Source: Phoebastria nigripes (taxonomy: Eukaryota > Chordata > Aves > Procellariiformes > Diomedeidae). Taken from it: a stretch of DNA of 64,000 nucleotides. Shown here piece by piece: positions 36,978 to 51,900 of this stretch. Location of the stretch: contig JAYKAV010003356.1 of the NCBI GenBank assembly GCA_035582835.1, positions 186,001 through 250,000 of the forward strand, in the 5' to 3' direction. Within the stretch, counting starts at the first letter, position 1. The number at the start of each line of letters is the position of its first letter. Position numbers and translations under genes: made by a program. The notes below the pieces were generated by a model. The model saw only the letters and a program-made list of their open reading frames with translations, was not told the origin of the DNA and made no database searches.

Positions 36978-39900
36978 TTCATGTCCTTGGCCTAAATCAG
37001 AAAAACCTGAAAACCAGGTGGATGTGGTCAGTGAACTCCCCAGTTCATTTCAAAATTCTCTTCTAGTAAGGAACAGCAATATTATTTTGGGTTGATCCAA
37101 CTTGATCTATTTCTGTTTTGCTGCCAAACAGTGCTCATTATTTGCAGAACCTTAAAATTTGCATTCCATCCTCACTATCTGGAATCACATCCTGAAGCCC
37201 ACAGCAAGGAGAAAATCCTGTATGTTGTTTCAGGTCCACTAAGAGCAAGGCAACCAGGGCAGAGCCACCCACGCAGCCGCACAGGGCTGCCAATCCTCGC
37301 CAGCCAGAAAGAGCAGCTGACTGCCAAGCAAGACTTCCTGAATTTCCAGTAGCTTTGCATGGGAGTTTGTTAGATGAGAATAAAATTGAGCAGTATCAAG
37401 AGAGGACTTATAAGCAAGGGAAGAGCTTAGGAGTCTGGGGATTTGTTTTTAACCAGCTAAACACCTATTTTGGTAGTGATGGTAAGAGAGCAGCTCTCCC
37501 CCCACTCAGCCTCCCAGGTTTCCAAGGCGGTCTTCCAGTGCCCGTCACATCTGCAGAAGTTCCTCACTTTCCTATCATTTGTGTTATCTCCAAAATGTAC
37601 CGAACCATATAGCTTTTTCTGTGGCGTTGATAAATTGTACATTACACTATATTTTTGTTAAACTTTCTGTAACACGTGGCGCCCAGTTCTCAAAAACTAG
37701 CACAGTATTTATTCATACCAACCAGGAATACAAACACAGACATTGAGACCACTTTCATGGAGCTCACAAAGGGCTTTAGTAGTCTAACGAGAATTTTTTT
37801 TCTTTGAAGTCTCTTACACTCTTATCAGCATGCTGAACAGCTCCATATGGGGAGAGATCCATCATGTATNCCAGCACTCACCCAAATCCACCTGACCAAA
37901 ATGGTCAAAATAGTAACAAATAAGTTGACAAAAGGAAGAAAATAATCTAAACATAGAATTAAAAAGATTTCCATTTGCCATCTGTTCTGTTTCTCCAGCA
38001 TGCTGCTGCACTGAGCAAAATAGATTGTCCTCCTCGCTGCCTAGGAGATTAAAAACAAACAAAAAAACCTCTGGCTAATGAAGTTTTCTTCTAAAATCAA
38101 AAACACAATTTTACCTCCATGTAAAGAGGCACTGGAAGATAGGCTTGAACCCATGGTTTTAAGGGCACAGAATTGCCTGTGCCTAGCCAGAAATGAGCAT
38201 TTGAAGCATGCACACACGCTGAGACATTGCTCTTCCTCCCTCCCCAGCCACCTCCCACCTGAGACCACAGAGTGTCGAACCCCCTCCAGTAGTATTTCTT
38301 AAGATAAATTATTCACTTTTTCCACTCATTGCACTGTACCTATGCACCTTGATCATAGCACAGGTTTGTAAGGAAGCAATGCTTCTGTAAGAGAGTTGCC
38401 TGTTCTCCTTATCCTAAAGGCTTCTGAACCTGTAGTGAATTTCAACTCAATCTTGAGAGATGGTGGAGGTCTCAAGGTTATTATGTTCTTGCATATTGCA
38501 TGGAAAAATTGGAGGCTGAATGAAGAGAGAGTTGCAAATTAACACCCCCAGGGAGGAAAAGGCAATGGCTCACCCACGCCCAGAGGCAGGCACGCAGACA
38601 GCCCTTGCATTAGCAGCCAGAGACCTGTCGACACTTCCCACTCCCTGCCCAACAATGCAAGTCCTGTGGGCGAGGACAAGGATGACCAGGGGAGTATTTG
38701 TCACACATCTGCAGAAAAACAGGCTCATTAGGTCTATGAGCCATCTATGACAGCTTGTCCTATGCAACCTATAATCACATCACTACAGGCTACCTGAATA
38801 TAAACATCAAGAAAGGCTGTTACGGGATCTGTAACTCTGCATCAGTTTTGCACATACCTCAAATTTACACAGAATAGAGTTTCCACACGGCAACACTCAC
38901 ATTTCCTGGTGTTCCAGAGCAATTCAGCCCAAAACAAAGCAGATATTTCAGAGAAAGCATGATAACCAACAACCTCTCCCATATTAATTTAAATAAGGAA
39001 AATCCCACTTCCTCATATTCCAAAAAGTGAATCCAAAACACTTGTAGGTTTAACAAAACATTCTGCAAAACCTAGCAGACAGAGGAGGGAAAGGGGTTGC
39101 TGTAGCTATAAAATGGCTCAAGCTTTCACAGCATGTTGCAGGCCTAAAGGTACAAAATCGAAGTACATTAGCTGTAAAGCTGTTTTCAGCAATGATGTTT
39201 GTATTTTCTGTACTGTTTAATTCTATTGGAGGGGAGCTCAGCAGGGCAGACGTGATCGGCATCACAACACCAAATTATAGCACCACAGATTTGCTGCTTT
39301 TCTCTCCAGAACTCCTTACGTACCTTAATCTTGCATCCTGCGCCAGTGCCACCATTCCTATGGTAACACCTCCCTCTGACTCTCAATTTGCATTTTAATA
39401 ATCCCTAAGATCTCACCTATATTTTGCTATTACCACCTCAATTTTACAGATATTCGGTACAGCCTGTGTTTTCTCTGAGTGCCTGAGATGTCAACAAAAA
39501 TAAACTGCAAATTAAGGGTTTAGTTTCTTTGTTTCTAGACTTAACGTTTGACTATTAAGAGCAATCCAGGATGGGCAGACCCTCCATAATAAGGATAAAC
39601 AACCTTTCTGCTGGAGCTTTGCAGGGCAGGAAGGACAGACCCCCGGGGGAGGAAAAGAAAGGCTTCAAGGAATCTTTTGGGAGCACTGCTCTCAATCTCC
39701 AATACTCCTGTAACTCCCTCAGCTAGCCTGGAAGTGCTCACAAACATAGTTCCTTGGCTGAGCATTCAGGAACATCAGGACAATTTCATGATCATCTTAA
39801 GGAGATACGGAGTGCAGGTCACAGCAAAATGGCTTGTCCCAGCTTCATCACTACAACCAGCTGATCAACCAGAACAGGAAACTCAGCCAACTGAAAACCA

Positions 39901-42900
39901 GCCGGGGGAGGGGGGGGGGGGACGACACAATGAAAGTATAGAGTAGGGAGAGGAGAGGCAGGAGAGTTTTCAAGTGGATTCACTCTGTAATCTGAGCACA
40001 AAAGAACAGGCAGAAAAAAAAATAACCACGGAAGGAGTGTCTTAGCCTAAATTAATCTTGAAGAAGTCGCCTACGGGAACCTGGATATCTTAAACTGGAT
40101 TAGAAAAAAAACCAAAGCAAACAAAACAAAACACAAGAAGTAGGAAGTCAGTTGTCCTCTGAACAGAAAAAACAATCTGTGTCCTAAAAGGAGAGTCACA
40201 AGAACAGCTGAATTTTGCTGCAGTGGTAACTATGCTGTATTCTAAATATATTATATTGAAAGCACTGACTTTTATCTGAAGCACTGATGCATAGAGCAAT
40301 TTAGTGGTCACTAGCAGTGTGCTACCATAAGTCGGTGAAATAAGAACTCTCTAAGACTCAGTTTGGAGTTTTAGAAAGCAGGCATTCTTTATTGCGGCAC
40401 CGGGCGCACAGGGGATCGCTCCACCTAGTGTGCGCACCAAATTACTCAACTGTGGGGGTTATATACAATCAAGGTATACATATTCATTAGATTTCCAACA
40501 TATTCATACTATTCCCTGGGACTCATTAACATATGTAAAAGTCTTTGACGCATGCGCTTTTATATCCATAGGTGGTCTTCAAGGGTCCTCTGGTGGTNNT
40601 CGNTANTCTTCCTCACAGTGTCCTTNAGTTGAACTCAGTCTTTACGCATGCTCCCTTTAACCCTTGGCTTGGTTTGCATGATCTCACTTGCACTAACGAG
40701 CTTACTCCGGTATAACTTCCTTATCTATTCTACTGAAGATACAAAGTTTCAAAGCCTTTTCATCTACTGAATGTCCAGCTTGTCTATTCATAAAGCATTC
40801 CTAACTCCTCTGCATTACTTCAACCAAAGAACCATATATCTCTTCAATATTCCTTTGTAGTTGGTATCAGTGTAACAGCAAAGCTGTGGAACAGGAGCTC
40901 ACCTAACAAGGGACTGAGATGCCCACACAGCTCATGCAGACAGTGCAAAAGCCAGGGAATGGCAAGGTGTGGTGCTTGTACTCCAAGCTCTGCTTCATCC
41001 TTCTCTGCCTGAAATCTTCCTCTGCCACTGGAATTGCACGTACCCTGTAAAAGATGTCCCCAGTGAGAATAACCCTGCCTGGTGATCTTGGGTAGGTCAC
41101 CAGCTGAATAGCTACCAGATCCCCGAACACTCAGGCCAAATACCAGACCAGTCCAAATGAAGGTTTGCAGGCATGGATTTAGAAGGCTGGGACTTGCACA
41201 AATACAGAAACCTGAGCAATATCCCAGAGCAGCGGAGCCGACCACAATCTGCATGCCACAGGGAACGCCAACTATGTGTTGCTTTCTCACCTGACACATC
41301 TGCTTCCTCAGGAAGCTTTCTCCCTAGCATCTGCCCCTTGCTTCTCTCACCTTTATGGTTTTCATTTGAAGCTACAGAAAAAAAGAACAGCATGGGAAGA
41401 GCAGGCAAAGGAAATTAGAACTACTGCAATGGAACAAGAAAAGCAGTCAGCAGCTATTTTTGAGGTGGACAATGCATAGTGGCAGACAAAGACACAAGAC
41501 TCTCATCCCTCCTGCACAGAAGGGTGATGTTCTGTTTGCAGCTTTGGCATATTGCTCTAAGTTGCTCTCTTTTTCAGTCTGCGCTTGCTTTCATAATATA
41601 CCCTCACTTGGATCCCAGATGAGACCATTTCCACATCTCATTCCTATTATCCTTAGAGTGTGAAAGGAAGACCTTCCCCACGGAGCCAAGCAGATCAGTA
41701 CAATAGCACCATTTCCTTTCATTTCCTTCATCTGAAAAGTAGACCTGTGTTTAAGAAATCAGATGGGAAATAGCTGACCTCAACTGCTGCATTTCTACTT
41801 GTGGTTACTTAACCAACACTACTATTAATATGACAGTCTCTTTTGAAAACTCTAAACCAATAAGATTCAACCGCTTGCCTGCAGACAACGTGGTCAGACA
41901 GTTAAGCTGTATAAATTCATGCATCACTGTGTATTTTTTTACAACACATGTAGTAAGTCATTCATCTATTTCATCTTTCTTTCTTCCTTTGCGAGGAAAA
42001 ATAAATAGTCAAAATTCACTAAAAACAATAGCCAGATGACAAGTTTGGACATTTCAAAATCCTTAAAAAAAACACAAATGAGAAAGAATTTTTATTTATG
42101 CATTTCTCAGAAATGATACAAAATGCAAACGGTGCTGAAATTTCTGAAGTGAAACACTTCAGCCCGGAAGCTGCCTGCCACTTCTTTGATAGCTATTATC
42201 AGGCAGGTTGTTTTGACAGCTTCACTTCTAAGCTGACTGTAAATCTGTGAATATTTCACTGATGATTGAACTGGAACAACTACCGACAATATCCAACGGC
42301 TTGGAACATGAAGATTTAGCCAGGCTCCAGTAGCCAATAACATACCTGTACATGAATCAAAGTGCTGAAAACCTGTATTTACTTTGCACTGTGTGATTCA
42401 TTGGAATTTTATAAAGTAATTGTAGCTACCTGACTAAATTAACAATGTGCTTTACNAGTTCAACCCTTCAAGGTACAGCTGCATTTAAACAATAACAAAA
42501 CAGCTCAAATCTAGGAAAGAACAAGAGCTTTCTGAAAATTAAACTGGCAACAGCAGCAAAAATTTTTATAGGGCTGCAGGATTCCTAGGTCTCCGTGGGG
42601 TGCTGCTTCTTTACACCAAACCATTAGCTTTAGTCCACGTTGCTGTTTAGCCCCTATCATGGAAAGAAAGTCACGCTCCTGTTTCACTACAGCCAATGCC
42701 CGAGAAGAAGCTGCTCTGATAGGTCCTGCACTTTCAGCCTGTGACAGTCAGGAGCTGACTGACACCCGCCAAGAAGGGAGAAGGGCGTGCCCCGAGGCAG
42801 CCCTTTGCAGCTCCTCGCATCACATTCTCTGAAGGATGCCTCCACTTCAACAGCCTGATCCTATGGGGTAATCAGCTGGCATCCTAAATATGAAACAGAA

Positions 42901-45900
42901 TGAACACTTGGCATCTTAATCCTTTCCAGTGTTCATTTTTCCATTTTCAACTGCTGGGTGTTCAGGCACAGACAGCAAAGAGCACCTCAACCCAGACCGT
43001 TACAGCTGTCAGTATTCACTGCTCAACAACAAAGCAGTGAGCCTGCCAAAAGATTTTTTTGAAAAAACTGCTTTGGAAAAGAGGGAAAGGTTGGAGGCAG
43101 GAAACATGTTCTTATCTTTTAGAGCACTTACAGCTAATTTGATTATAAGTCTCTTCTTCACACTATAATTGAGCATCTCTGTCTCTGATCCTCAGACAAC
43201 TGCTGCAGGCAGGGAAGTACAATTACTTCTTTATCCAGACTGAAAAAACAACACAGTTAAAGTGACTTGCCAAAGGTAACACACAAAGCTTATAGTGGAG
43301 CAAAGAACAAAACCTGTGTATCAAAGTATCATCTCTGCATCACATATGAAAGAGTATCGTGTGCTTCCCTGCTCTAGGACTCAGAAAAAAAAAAAAAAAA
43401 AAAAAAAAAATCGAAAGGGAGCTAAAGTGCTACAAGAGTGCTGTGGAGTGCCAGAAAGGACTCAGATGACATTGTTATAGACAGTAGAGGAATTAGGAAA
43501 AAAAAAAAAACAAAAACCCTACCAAGATAAACATTACATTTTAAACTATCCACCTACAATTTTTTAATTTTAAATCTATAATGTCTAAATCCTACTTTTT
43601 TTATAAGTGCCTATTTTTGTTGATTTAACTGTTTTTTTATCAAAGGACCTTGGTTTTTTTGGGGTGCTGTCTCATCTGCTGCCTGTATTTTGGGGGCATA
43701 GCAGATCAGGTGTCAAGAAGAAAGAACCACACGGAAACCAAGAACTGATCTCAGACCCTACAAATGGCCATCATGGTCCAGACAAGAGTCCAGCTAGCTC
43801 AACATCTCCCCACCCAACTGTGGGTGGGCAGGTCCCTTAGGGATGCCCAGGGAGGAATAAAACAGGGCAAGAATGTTTTCATTGCCTTCCACAGCACATT
43901 TCACATGTCTCCTCTTTGAAAGAGCAAAACACAAGTGCATTTAATGTGGGTTTCACCAAGTATGGCAGCTTGATGTCCTTGTCACGCTATGATTCTGTTC
44001 ATTTGTCTCACAAATATCACTGCAAAGATCACATGTATAAAAGACGCTCAGCAACTTGCTTTTAGGAGATCCAATTTCATAGCCTTCAGCTATTTTGCTA
44101 AACATAGAAAATAGCTGCAACAAGTGGAAGCAACAAGTGCAGCACACAGCGGCTGTACAGCAGCCAACTCTACTTCAGACTCTGGCCTGTTTCAGGTAGA
44201 TTTCTGTCACACCTGCATACTTCAGTGACCGTAAGTAGCAGAAAATGCAACTGGTACATTCTCAAAGGAGAATCCCAACGAAGAGCAGCAAAGGTCTAAG
44301 AACAAGTCCCTGGCAAAGGAGGAGGAGCCTGACCAGCAGATGGAGAGGCAGATCTGAGAAAGTCTCTCTGTGCCTGTTCACTCAGCTCCTGCTCAGATTT
44401 TGGCTAACACACAGCCCATCCCAAGGCCTGATGTATGTTGTGAGCAGTGCCATTAGGTCAAAGTGAGAGCAGTGCATTGGCAGGACACAACAGGCAGGGA
44501 AGGGCTAAAGGTCATTACGCAGCTGTTATCACCTGCAGCTTGCTGTCTCCTGCAGCCATCACCCTTGCATTTCAATTGTCTGGCATTTTTTTCAGAATCC
44601 GCTAACCTATGGAAATGGTATAGACCCAACTTCCTCAGCTTACCCAAAAAGCTTTTGAAGCAAATCCAGCAGCAGCCAGACTGCTGAGGCTTTCGTGCTT
44701 CCCAGTGTGACACAGGGACACCCGCACTGTGCGGGAGNAGGAACGATGAGCACTCTCACCTTCAGCAAGGTAACTGCTTTGCTCACAGGTGCACAAGTTA
44801 CGAATCAGAGAACTTGGGAGTCAGAACCCTCATGAATTAAGTGACAAATTAGTCAACTCAAATGTTGAGTAGTCTGTACAAAGGGGATTGAGCTCATTTG
44901 ACATGTTCATTTGTTTTCTTTCCTAATGAGCTCATTAAATAAAGTTTAATTTACAGTGTATGTTGTCCTGTAGATTTGAGAGATCCAAAAGGACTTGACA
45001 CTCTCCTCCCCTCAACCCGGTGTTCAAGGATGAGAAGAGAGTGAGGAGTTTGTCAGGTTTGTAAATCCGCATTTGTCTGTAGGACCCAAGACACCATGGT
45101 TAACTCTTGTTGTGTTGCATGTCCTTCACACTAGATTCAAATAACGCTGACAGCTAACGTGACTGATGTCACAGGACGAAGCCAGACTCAATACGTACAT
45201 CTAATTACCCTGAAAGGACAGGATTTTTCTTACTACATATTTATTAGATTTCTGTCTAGCGTAACTCTGTGTACGTCAAGCAATGAATTTCTGTCCTCTC
45301 CCGAAGGAGGGTATTTAATACCTCGGACCTCTCAGGAAATCACGAGTAGGATACTCAAAGTTTCCATTTCAGCCTTATCCCCGACTATACACATAGTTCT
45401 TTTCTTTTTTCTGTGGTTGCACCTCTCATGCTTGTTAGATTTATGAACCCCTGTAGTCACTGCTTAGGCAAGTTATGCATATTTAATTCTTAAATTTTTC
45501 CTCATAAATGAATCTCTACAGCTTCTTCTACCCATTTACACTGCTTTTGAGTTACCTTCAATGATCAATATCTTTATGGTAATAGGAACACTGAAGCCTA
45601 ATATAATATTTCAGGTACTGTCATATTAGCGCTCCTACTCTCTTGTGCCCTGAAACAGTTCCTCCCACGCATGCAACACAAAATTACACTGGTCTTTCCT
45701 ACCACCCTAGCATATTCTCCCTGGAGAATGATGATTTCTGCATGGTTTATTACCTTATTATAGTGATGGGTGAAGAAAAATGAGACTCTAATAGCAGTCT
45801 GCTTCTGGTAAATATGCCAACATACTTCTCAGCTTGATTCTCCTTAACTATATTTTAGCATCNTGCTTTCATCTTCCCCTGTGGTCTGAAGCTGATAGCC

Positions 45901-48900
45901 TATCATATTAGCAACATAAGCGTGCTCCCCCTCTGGGATGTGAACGTATCGTACTAATAGATTACAACAGTGTTAATCTGAGGTGAACTTCAGTCACTCC
46001 TCTTATCTTTTCAGATAAGGAATCAAATGAATGTTTGTTCTACACTTGTTCCTTTATGAGCTTCAGCTTCACAAATTAGAAAAACTTGCTCTTTTCTCAA
46101 CTATTAGCAGAGGGGGAGAACGATTCTTATTCTCTAAAATTATTTGGAGGAGACAGAGGGGTGGCATTTCACAGCTATGGATCAACTGTTCTCCAGCTGG
46201 GTATAGACCAGGGTGGGGAAGCACAGACATGGAAAAAGTTGTCAGCCAATTCCAGGCCCCAGCAGCTACAGGGAAAGGTCAGTAGCAACTGTAGAGCAGC
46301 CCCAATTTATTGCACCTCCGAGGATGCCAAACAAGTCCTGGTCACTGTCTGTTCCAGATGGAGAGTGAGTGCCCACAGGTCCACACAGCAAAGATTACAG
46401 CACCTGGGCATCTCCTTCCCTGGGGAGTTTGAAGGAGGGAGTGGCTGGAATTACAACTATCACTTCTCCCTCTTTGCCTCTTTCCTTCTCTCTTGAGCCT
46501 GTTAAAACTATACTTACAGTAGCCAGTGTGTTCGGATCACCCTAGGAAAAAGAGTCAACTAAATCCTCTAACGCTCTGCTCCTCCTGTCAGCATTCAAAA
46601 CTGAATGGGGATCACCACAGCAGCTCACAGAAAAGAACAGGCTCTACCTAAGAATCCCGAGAGCTGGAGTTACAGGGTCCCAATCTGTAAATCTATTTGC
46701 TAAGAAAATCATGTACATTCATATTGATTATAATGCTACAAAGGTATCAAATCCAAAGGGCCAATCTGAAGTGCAGTTCTGGACACATCTGTGGGTCTAA
46801 GTGACATTGCAATTTCTTTTTATATCTTTTAGGTGCCACTGCAAAGATAGGACAAAGCAGCTTTCATTCATATCTCTGATCTGCAGCAAAATGCTCTAGT
46901 TAGACCGTTTTCAGCAGAAGAAATGTTTTTTTAATGAGCCTTTAGAACATCACTTATTTCTGTAACTCCAGCTCAACTGTCACCAGCACTATTAGAAGAG
47001 TAATGCCAGGACTGCACTCCCAAACATACCTTCGGATCCATAGCAAGCAGCAGATCTCATTATTACACCAGCTGTTTAACTTCTGTATTCCACTAACAAC
47101 GCAGAACCCACTCTGCAGGCATTTTATTAACATGAGTTAAATTTACTTCAGCATTAGTAGCAACAAAGCAGNCAATTATGTTGCATTTGGCAGTGGGCGA
47201 GAAAAAAACAGCTTCCCGTTTGGCCTCTGTCCTTTCTACAAAGAACAGATCAGCATCCCATGGTGCTGGTGCAAAAAGATGCGCTATGGCTAATGCTGAA
47301 GACCATGCTGGCAGGCTGGCACAGGGCTCGCGTCCCAGTGTGTTGAGAGTCATCAGCTCCCAGCTCCTGACTTCCACAGAGCTCCACACTGAACAGCAAC
47401 TGAGAGTCGCTGCCTCACTTAGAGGCAAGATATCACCAATTAACTGGCTGGCAGCATCTTGCTTCTTTGAGAGACAGCACCTCTGGCTTCCACTGAGTAC
47501 CTATCAGCATCTTAACCTCTGCTTTAGCAAAGAAAAAGACAATTTGACATGTTATTCTTGACAAGCTGCTCACCTTGATTCACAGCATCACTGGATAGAT
47601 GTGATTAGTGTCCAGCTGTCTCAACACTTGATTTAACTCTTGTCTCACTGTAATTAAGACCTTAAAGATGAAGTTATATATTTTTTAAATGTTTTCACAT
47701 TAGCTCTGCTAAGGCATTGTCAACATTAGAAGGAGCTTATTGATACAGTTATTATCAGGAAACATCTCGACAAAGACGAGAGAGAGAGAGACAGAGATGG
47801 GAGTCCTTTAGCTACACTACTAGCTCTGAAGTGTCTAATTAAAAGAAAAAAATCCACTCAACTTTTCTTCCCCATTAATTATCAAAGCTATCAGCCGCAA
47901 TATAGAAAATGACCAATCAACAGCAAAACCTAGTGGCAATTACACAGCTAGCTATTAGGTTGAGACTTCCCTGCATGTTTATCAGAGCATCACTCCTCAT
48001 ACTCTTTCATATTCCTTATAGTTTTAAATATCCTACCTTAAATTAAATGTGTAAGTATATTAATATTATGATAGCATGCTATTCAAAGTATTTTGAGTTT
48101 AGAAATTTCAAAGTAAACAGAAAACAGCTGACTAGTAAATGCTGTAAACTCAAAAACTGTGGTTACAATACTACGTCTCCTGTTTATGGGAATTTTAAAG
48201 TGTCCATGAAAAAGATTACGCCACTTCTACGGAGAAAGAGATTTGTAGTTAGTTATACCAACAAACCTCTCAGTATAGAAGCATCTCATGTATGCAAAAC
48301 AGGTAAATAATTACACTGATTCTTTTTTCCTTCAAAGATCTTATACTAGGATTAACACCAGTTCCTTGGATTTCACTAACTCTAGGACTTTGGCTAGAAA
48401 ATCCCTGCTGGTTAGAGGTTTCAAAAGGCACAATTCCTACTGCAGATGGAGCTATACCAGCAAAAGTAGTCCTTTGACTGGTACGTCTTTCTTAATTTGA
48501 GCAGAGTTTGTAAATTCAACTAGAAAAACAATGTCTGCTTGAGCAGACTTTGTGTTAAATCACGCTAGTACAGATTAACTGACTCTTTCCTTATGTAGGA
48601 GAGGCTGAACACTAAAGCTGGAAGCATTTTTAGCTTTTGAATGAGATCAAAAAATACTTTGATGGAAAATACCTGAAACATTATCAAGGCAATAATCAGA
48701 CTTCCTTTGTTTGGAAAATCAGTTTGATGCTGAAACTCATTCCCTTCTGAAACAATACCCTTCACATTCAGTCAAGTCAGTCTTCAACTTAGGTCAATAC
48801 TGCTGACCAAGGTAAAAAAACAAATGAAAAAAGTCCAATCCCAGACAGCAAAACATATCCATCAGCTACTCACAGACATCCACACGCTCCAAATCCTTGT

Positions 48901-51900
48901 GCTATTTTTTTCAGATCTTCTGTAATTGCTTGTCTAGAGGATAAGAATCTCAGTTTTCATACCAGAATGTATTATCCTCTTGCCTATGAAAGAGCTTGGG
49001 GAAAAAAAAAACAAAACCACCAACTATTCAAATCCATCTTAAAGGCTCAAATCCCAATGGAAGGCAAGTACACAGAACCATAATATTTGTTTAGAAAGTA
49101 AGTGCCTAATGTTTCTGAGAAGTTATGACATTAAGAGAAATACACACACACAAAATATTCAAGGACTGCTTGCTGTCAAGTGACTGAACGTGGACACAGA
49201 GGACATTGCTAGAAATACAGAGGGAAAAAGTCTTCTGTACCCTGTAACCTACTTTGTTTAAGGAAATTTTTTGTTTTGTGTTACCTTGTGAATTTGACAC
49301 TCAGACAAAAAGCTGCATCCTGAAGCAAGAGCCTGAAACAAGCTCTGGCACCACTGCTCTCTTCCTGACCTGGTGAGAACGTGCACGCTAGATGCACACC
49401 GCACAATACAGAAGGGCTTTCTGGTCCAGGTGCACCAACACACTGAGCAGTTACATACTGCTTCCAGGATCCCAGCTAGTCTCTCCATATGGACAGTGTT
49501 TTCTGGATATAGCAGCCCACTCAGAACGAGATGCAGTGAAAAGCATAATCATGCCCACAGAGCCCAATCTGCATCCAAGACCATCTGCAATATGAAATGC
49601 AGATACCCAGGACTATCAACTCACCATCCTCCTTACCAAAATAGAGAAAATGGGATCAGCCATGCTCTCAGACTGTCTATTGCTTTGTTGTGAGGAAGAA
49701 AGACAGTGGGAATTGAGCTGAGTTCCCCATAAATACAGTAAAAGGATACTTGTAAATCTTTCTCACATGGAATTTGCATCTTCTTGAGAAAACTGCAGTT
49801 TGGAGAAGCTGCAGTAGCTTATAACAAGCAGATTTAGGACTCAATAAGAGTTTTCCTGGAGTGCAAAAGAGCGTCTGAATTTTTTCAGTGATGGCTTATT
49901 AAAAGTCTAGCAAATTAGAAAAAATACCTGATTAACAACAAGTGAGCAATAGAGACTCATAACCATGTTTGCAACGTGTCATCCTGGAAGAAAGTACAAG
50001 GGAAAATATAGTCACAATCTCTTTGACACCACCATATTTTGTTGCAATATGCTTTTTCAGTGTGCCAATTTCAAGAGCGAGGATTTGATATGGATTAATA
50101 AACGTACTGAAAAACCTCTTTCCTCACTTGTTTTGTGGCTACACAGAGTATAAAGAGACTGATCAGTCTCTGTAGGTTGTTTCCCCCATATCTTTATTTT
50201 CTTTCACTCTCAGAATAAGATGACTGAAGTTCAGTTAAAAACCTACCATCTGCCATATTTACCTGTTGCAGCTGAAGCCTCTGAAGCAACATGCAAACTA
50301 CTCAAATTTAAACAGAGGCATTAATTAGCACTATCAAACAATAACTTAAACAAAAAGGGATAACCTGAATAGTTATGCACTGATGAGGGGATATAAATAC
50401 CACAGAGTGCATGTTACACCAGGCAGAGCATGCTACAACGAACCAGTAACAATGTAGACAAACTGCCCACTAAATATTGATAGTTTGGGCTAAACACAAG
50501 AGTCCATCAATACTGTGCTTTCACCATTGCCTTTGAATAAACGTTTTTGTTCAACATTTCCCTCCCTCTGAATATGTGCTGTTGGGGTTCAACCATATTT
50601 TCCTGAACTCAGACATTGGATTTTTCTGCTTTCATCAATGCGGGGGACAGGGACAGAGCATGAAAGCAGGGAACAAACCAAAACAAGTTCCTCCAACTAC
50701 AGCTTCCCCCTGAAGTTGATCCCCCGAGAACACTGAAAACCACATCATGACCCAATACTGGACGAGAAAGCAGCACTGCAGCAGCGCGACCCTCACGACT
50801 CTGCAAGGCTTCGGGCTGCACTGTACGGTGACCTCTCGAGTGAAAGAGCAGTGAGGTGCCTGGAGCAGGAGCTAGAGACAGACTGAGGGCCAACTGCACT
50901 GGGCTGGGCTATGTGTGGTGTCAGCAACACTAAGAGAGAGAAACTGTTTTGTTTTTTTTTTCATTTTCAATGGTACACACCACTGAATTTTTAACAGCAG
51001 CAAGGGAGCCCCTCTGACACCAGCAACCACCTGATTTAAATATAATGTCTGACCTGCCATCCCAGTTTTGATCTTGGCTACAAATGAAATAAAAAAGCAG
51101 CAGAGAAGATGGTTCCCCTGTCAGCTCCAGGCCTAGGAATAGCTGCTGGCTGACTATTTTTTATGATGGCCGCTCCCAGAACTTTGTATTGCGTGTGCAT
51201 ATGGAGTATTTCACATTTGTGTCATGGACATACATTATTTTTCTCTTGCACACTTGCAGATAAGATTAGACTGTGCCATAGGAGCATGCACTGACCTGTG
51301 AACCAGCACATTGCTGCTGGCTTCTTCTAGTGGATCTCGCTCGTCTGAATGCTGCCATGAGGTGCTGTGTATTTTTCTTAAAGTTCAAGTCCTTGAGTCA
51401 TGGGATTACATAACAGGCTGACCCACCGTTGCAGAGCCTCATCCAAAATCTAGAAACTATTAGGAACACCACAAAGGCCAACAGCAGTATCTAAGAGCTT
51501 GAATTCTAAATGTTATACAACATTCAAAATTATTAGCAGCATATGAATAATCAACATCAGCTTTTTTGTTTAAGCCTGTTAATAACTTTTGATAGCATCT
51601 ACCTCATTATGTAACTTTATGCAGTTAATTCTTGCATTAGTTATGAATATTCATAACTTGCACAAAAGCTTTTGTAATATGTCAAGAAAACTATTAACTA
51701 CTGATAGTTAATGCCAAGTAAGACAAGATGTGCTGTAATTGTTAGTGGTAGAGTGCACGGTTATAAGATCTTGCTTCCCAACAACCCAAAACTGTATTTA
51801 TATTTGATTGCCAATGGGATTACAGCTTTCATCGGCTGGCTCAGGGGAATCCCCAAAGACAGTTACACCCCTGTTCACGAGAAAAGTAACACGGCCATTG

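Noticed and set aside
40903..41130. Minus-strand frame with a hydrophobic segment (GDLVAIQLVTYP, VILTGDIFYR)
   Set aside because: It briefly looked like an OB-fold or receptor segment, but no family pattern holds, its acceptor is poor and it lies close to LTR-flanking sequence.
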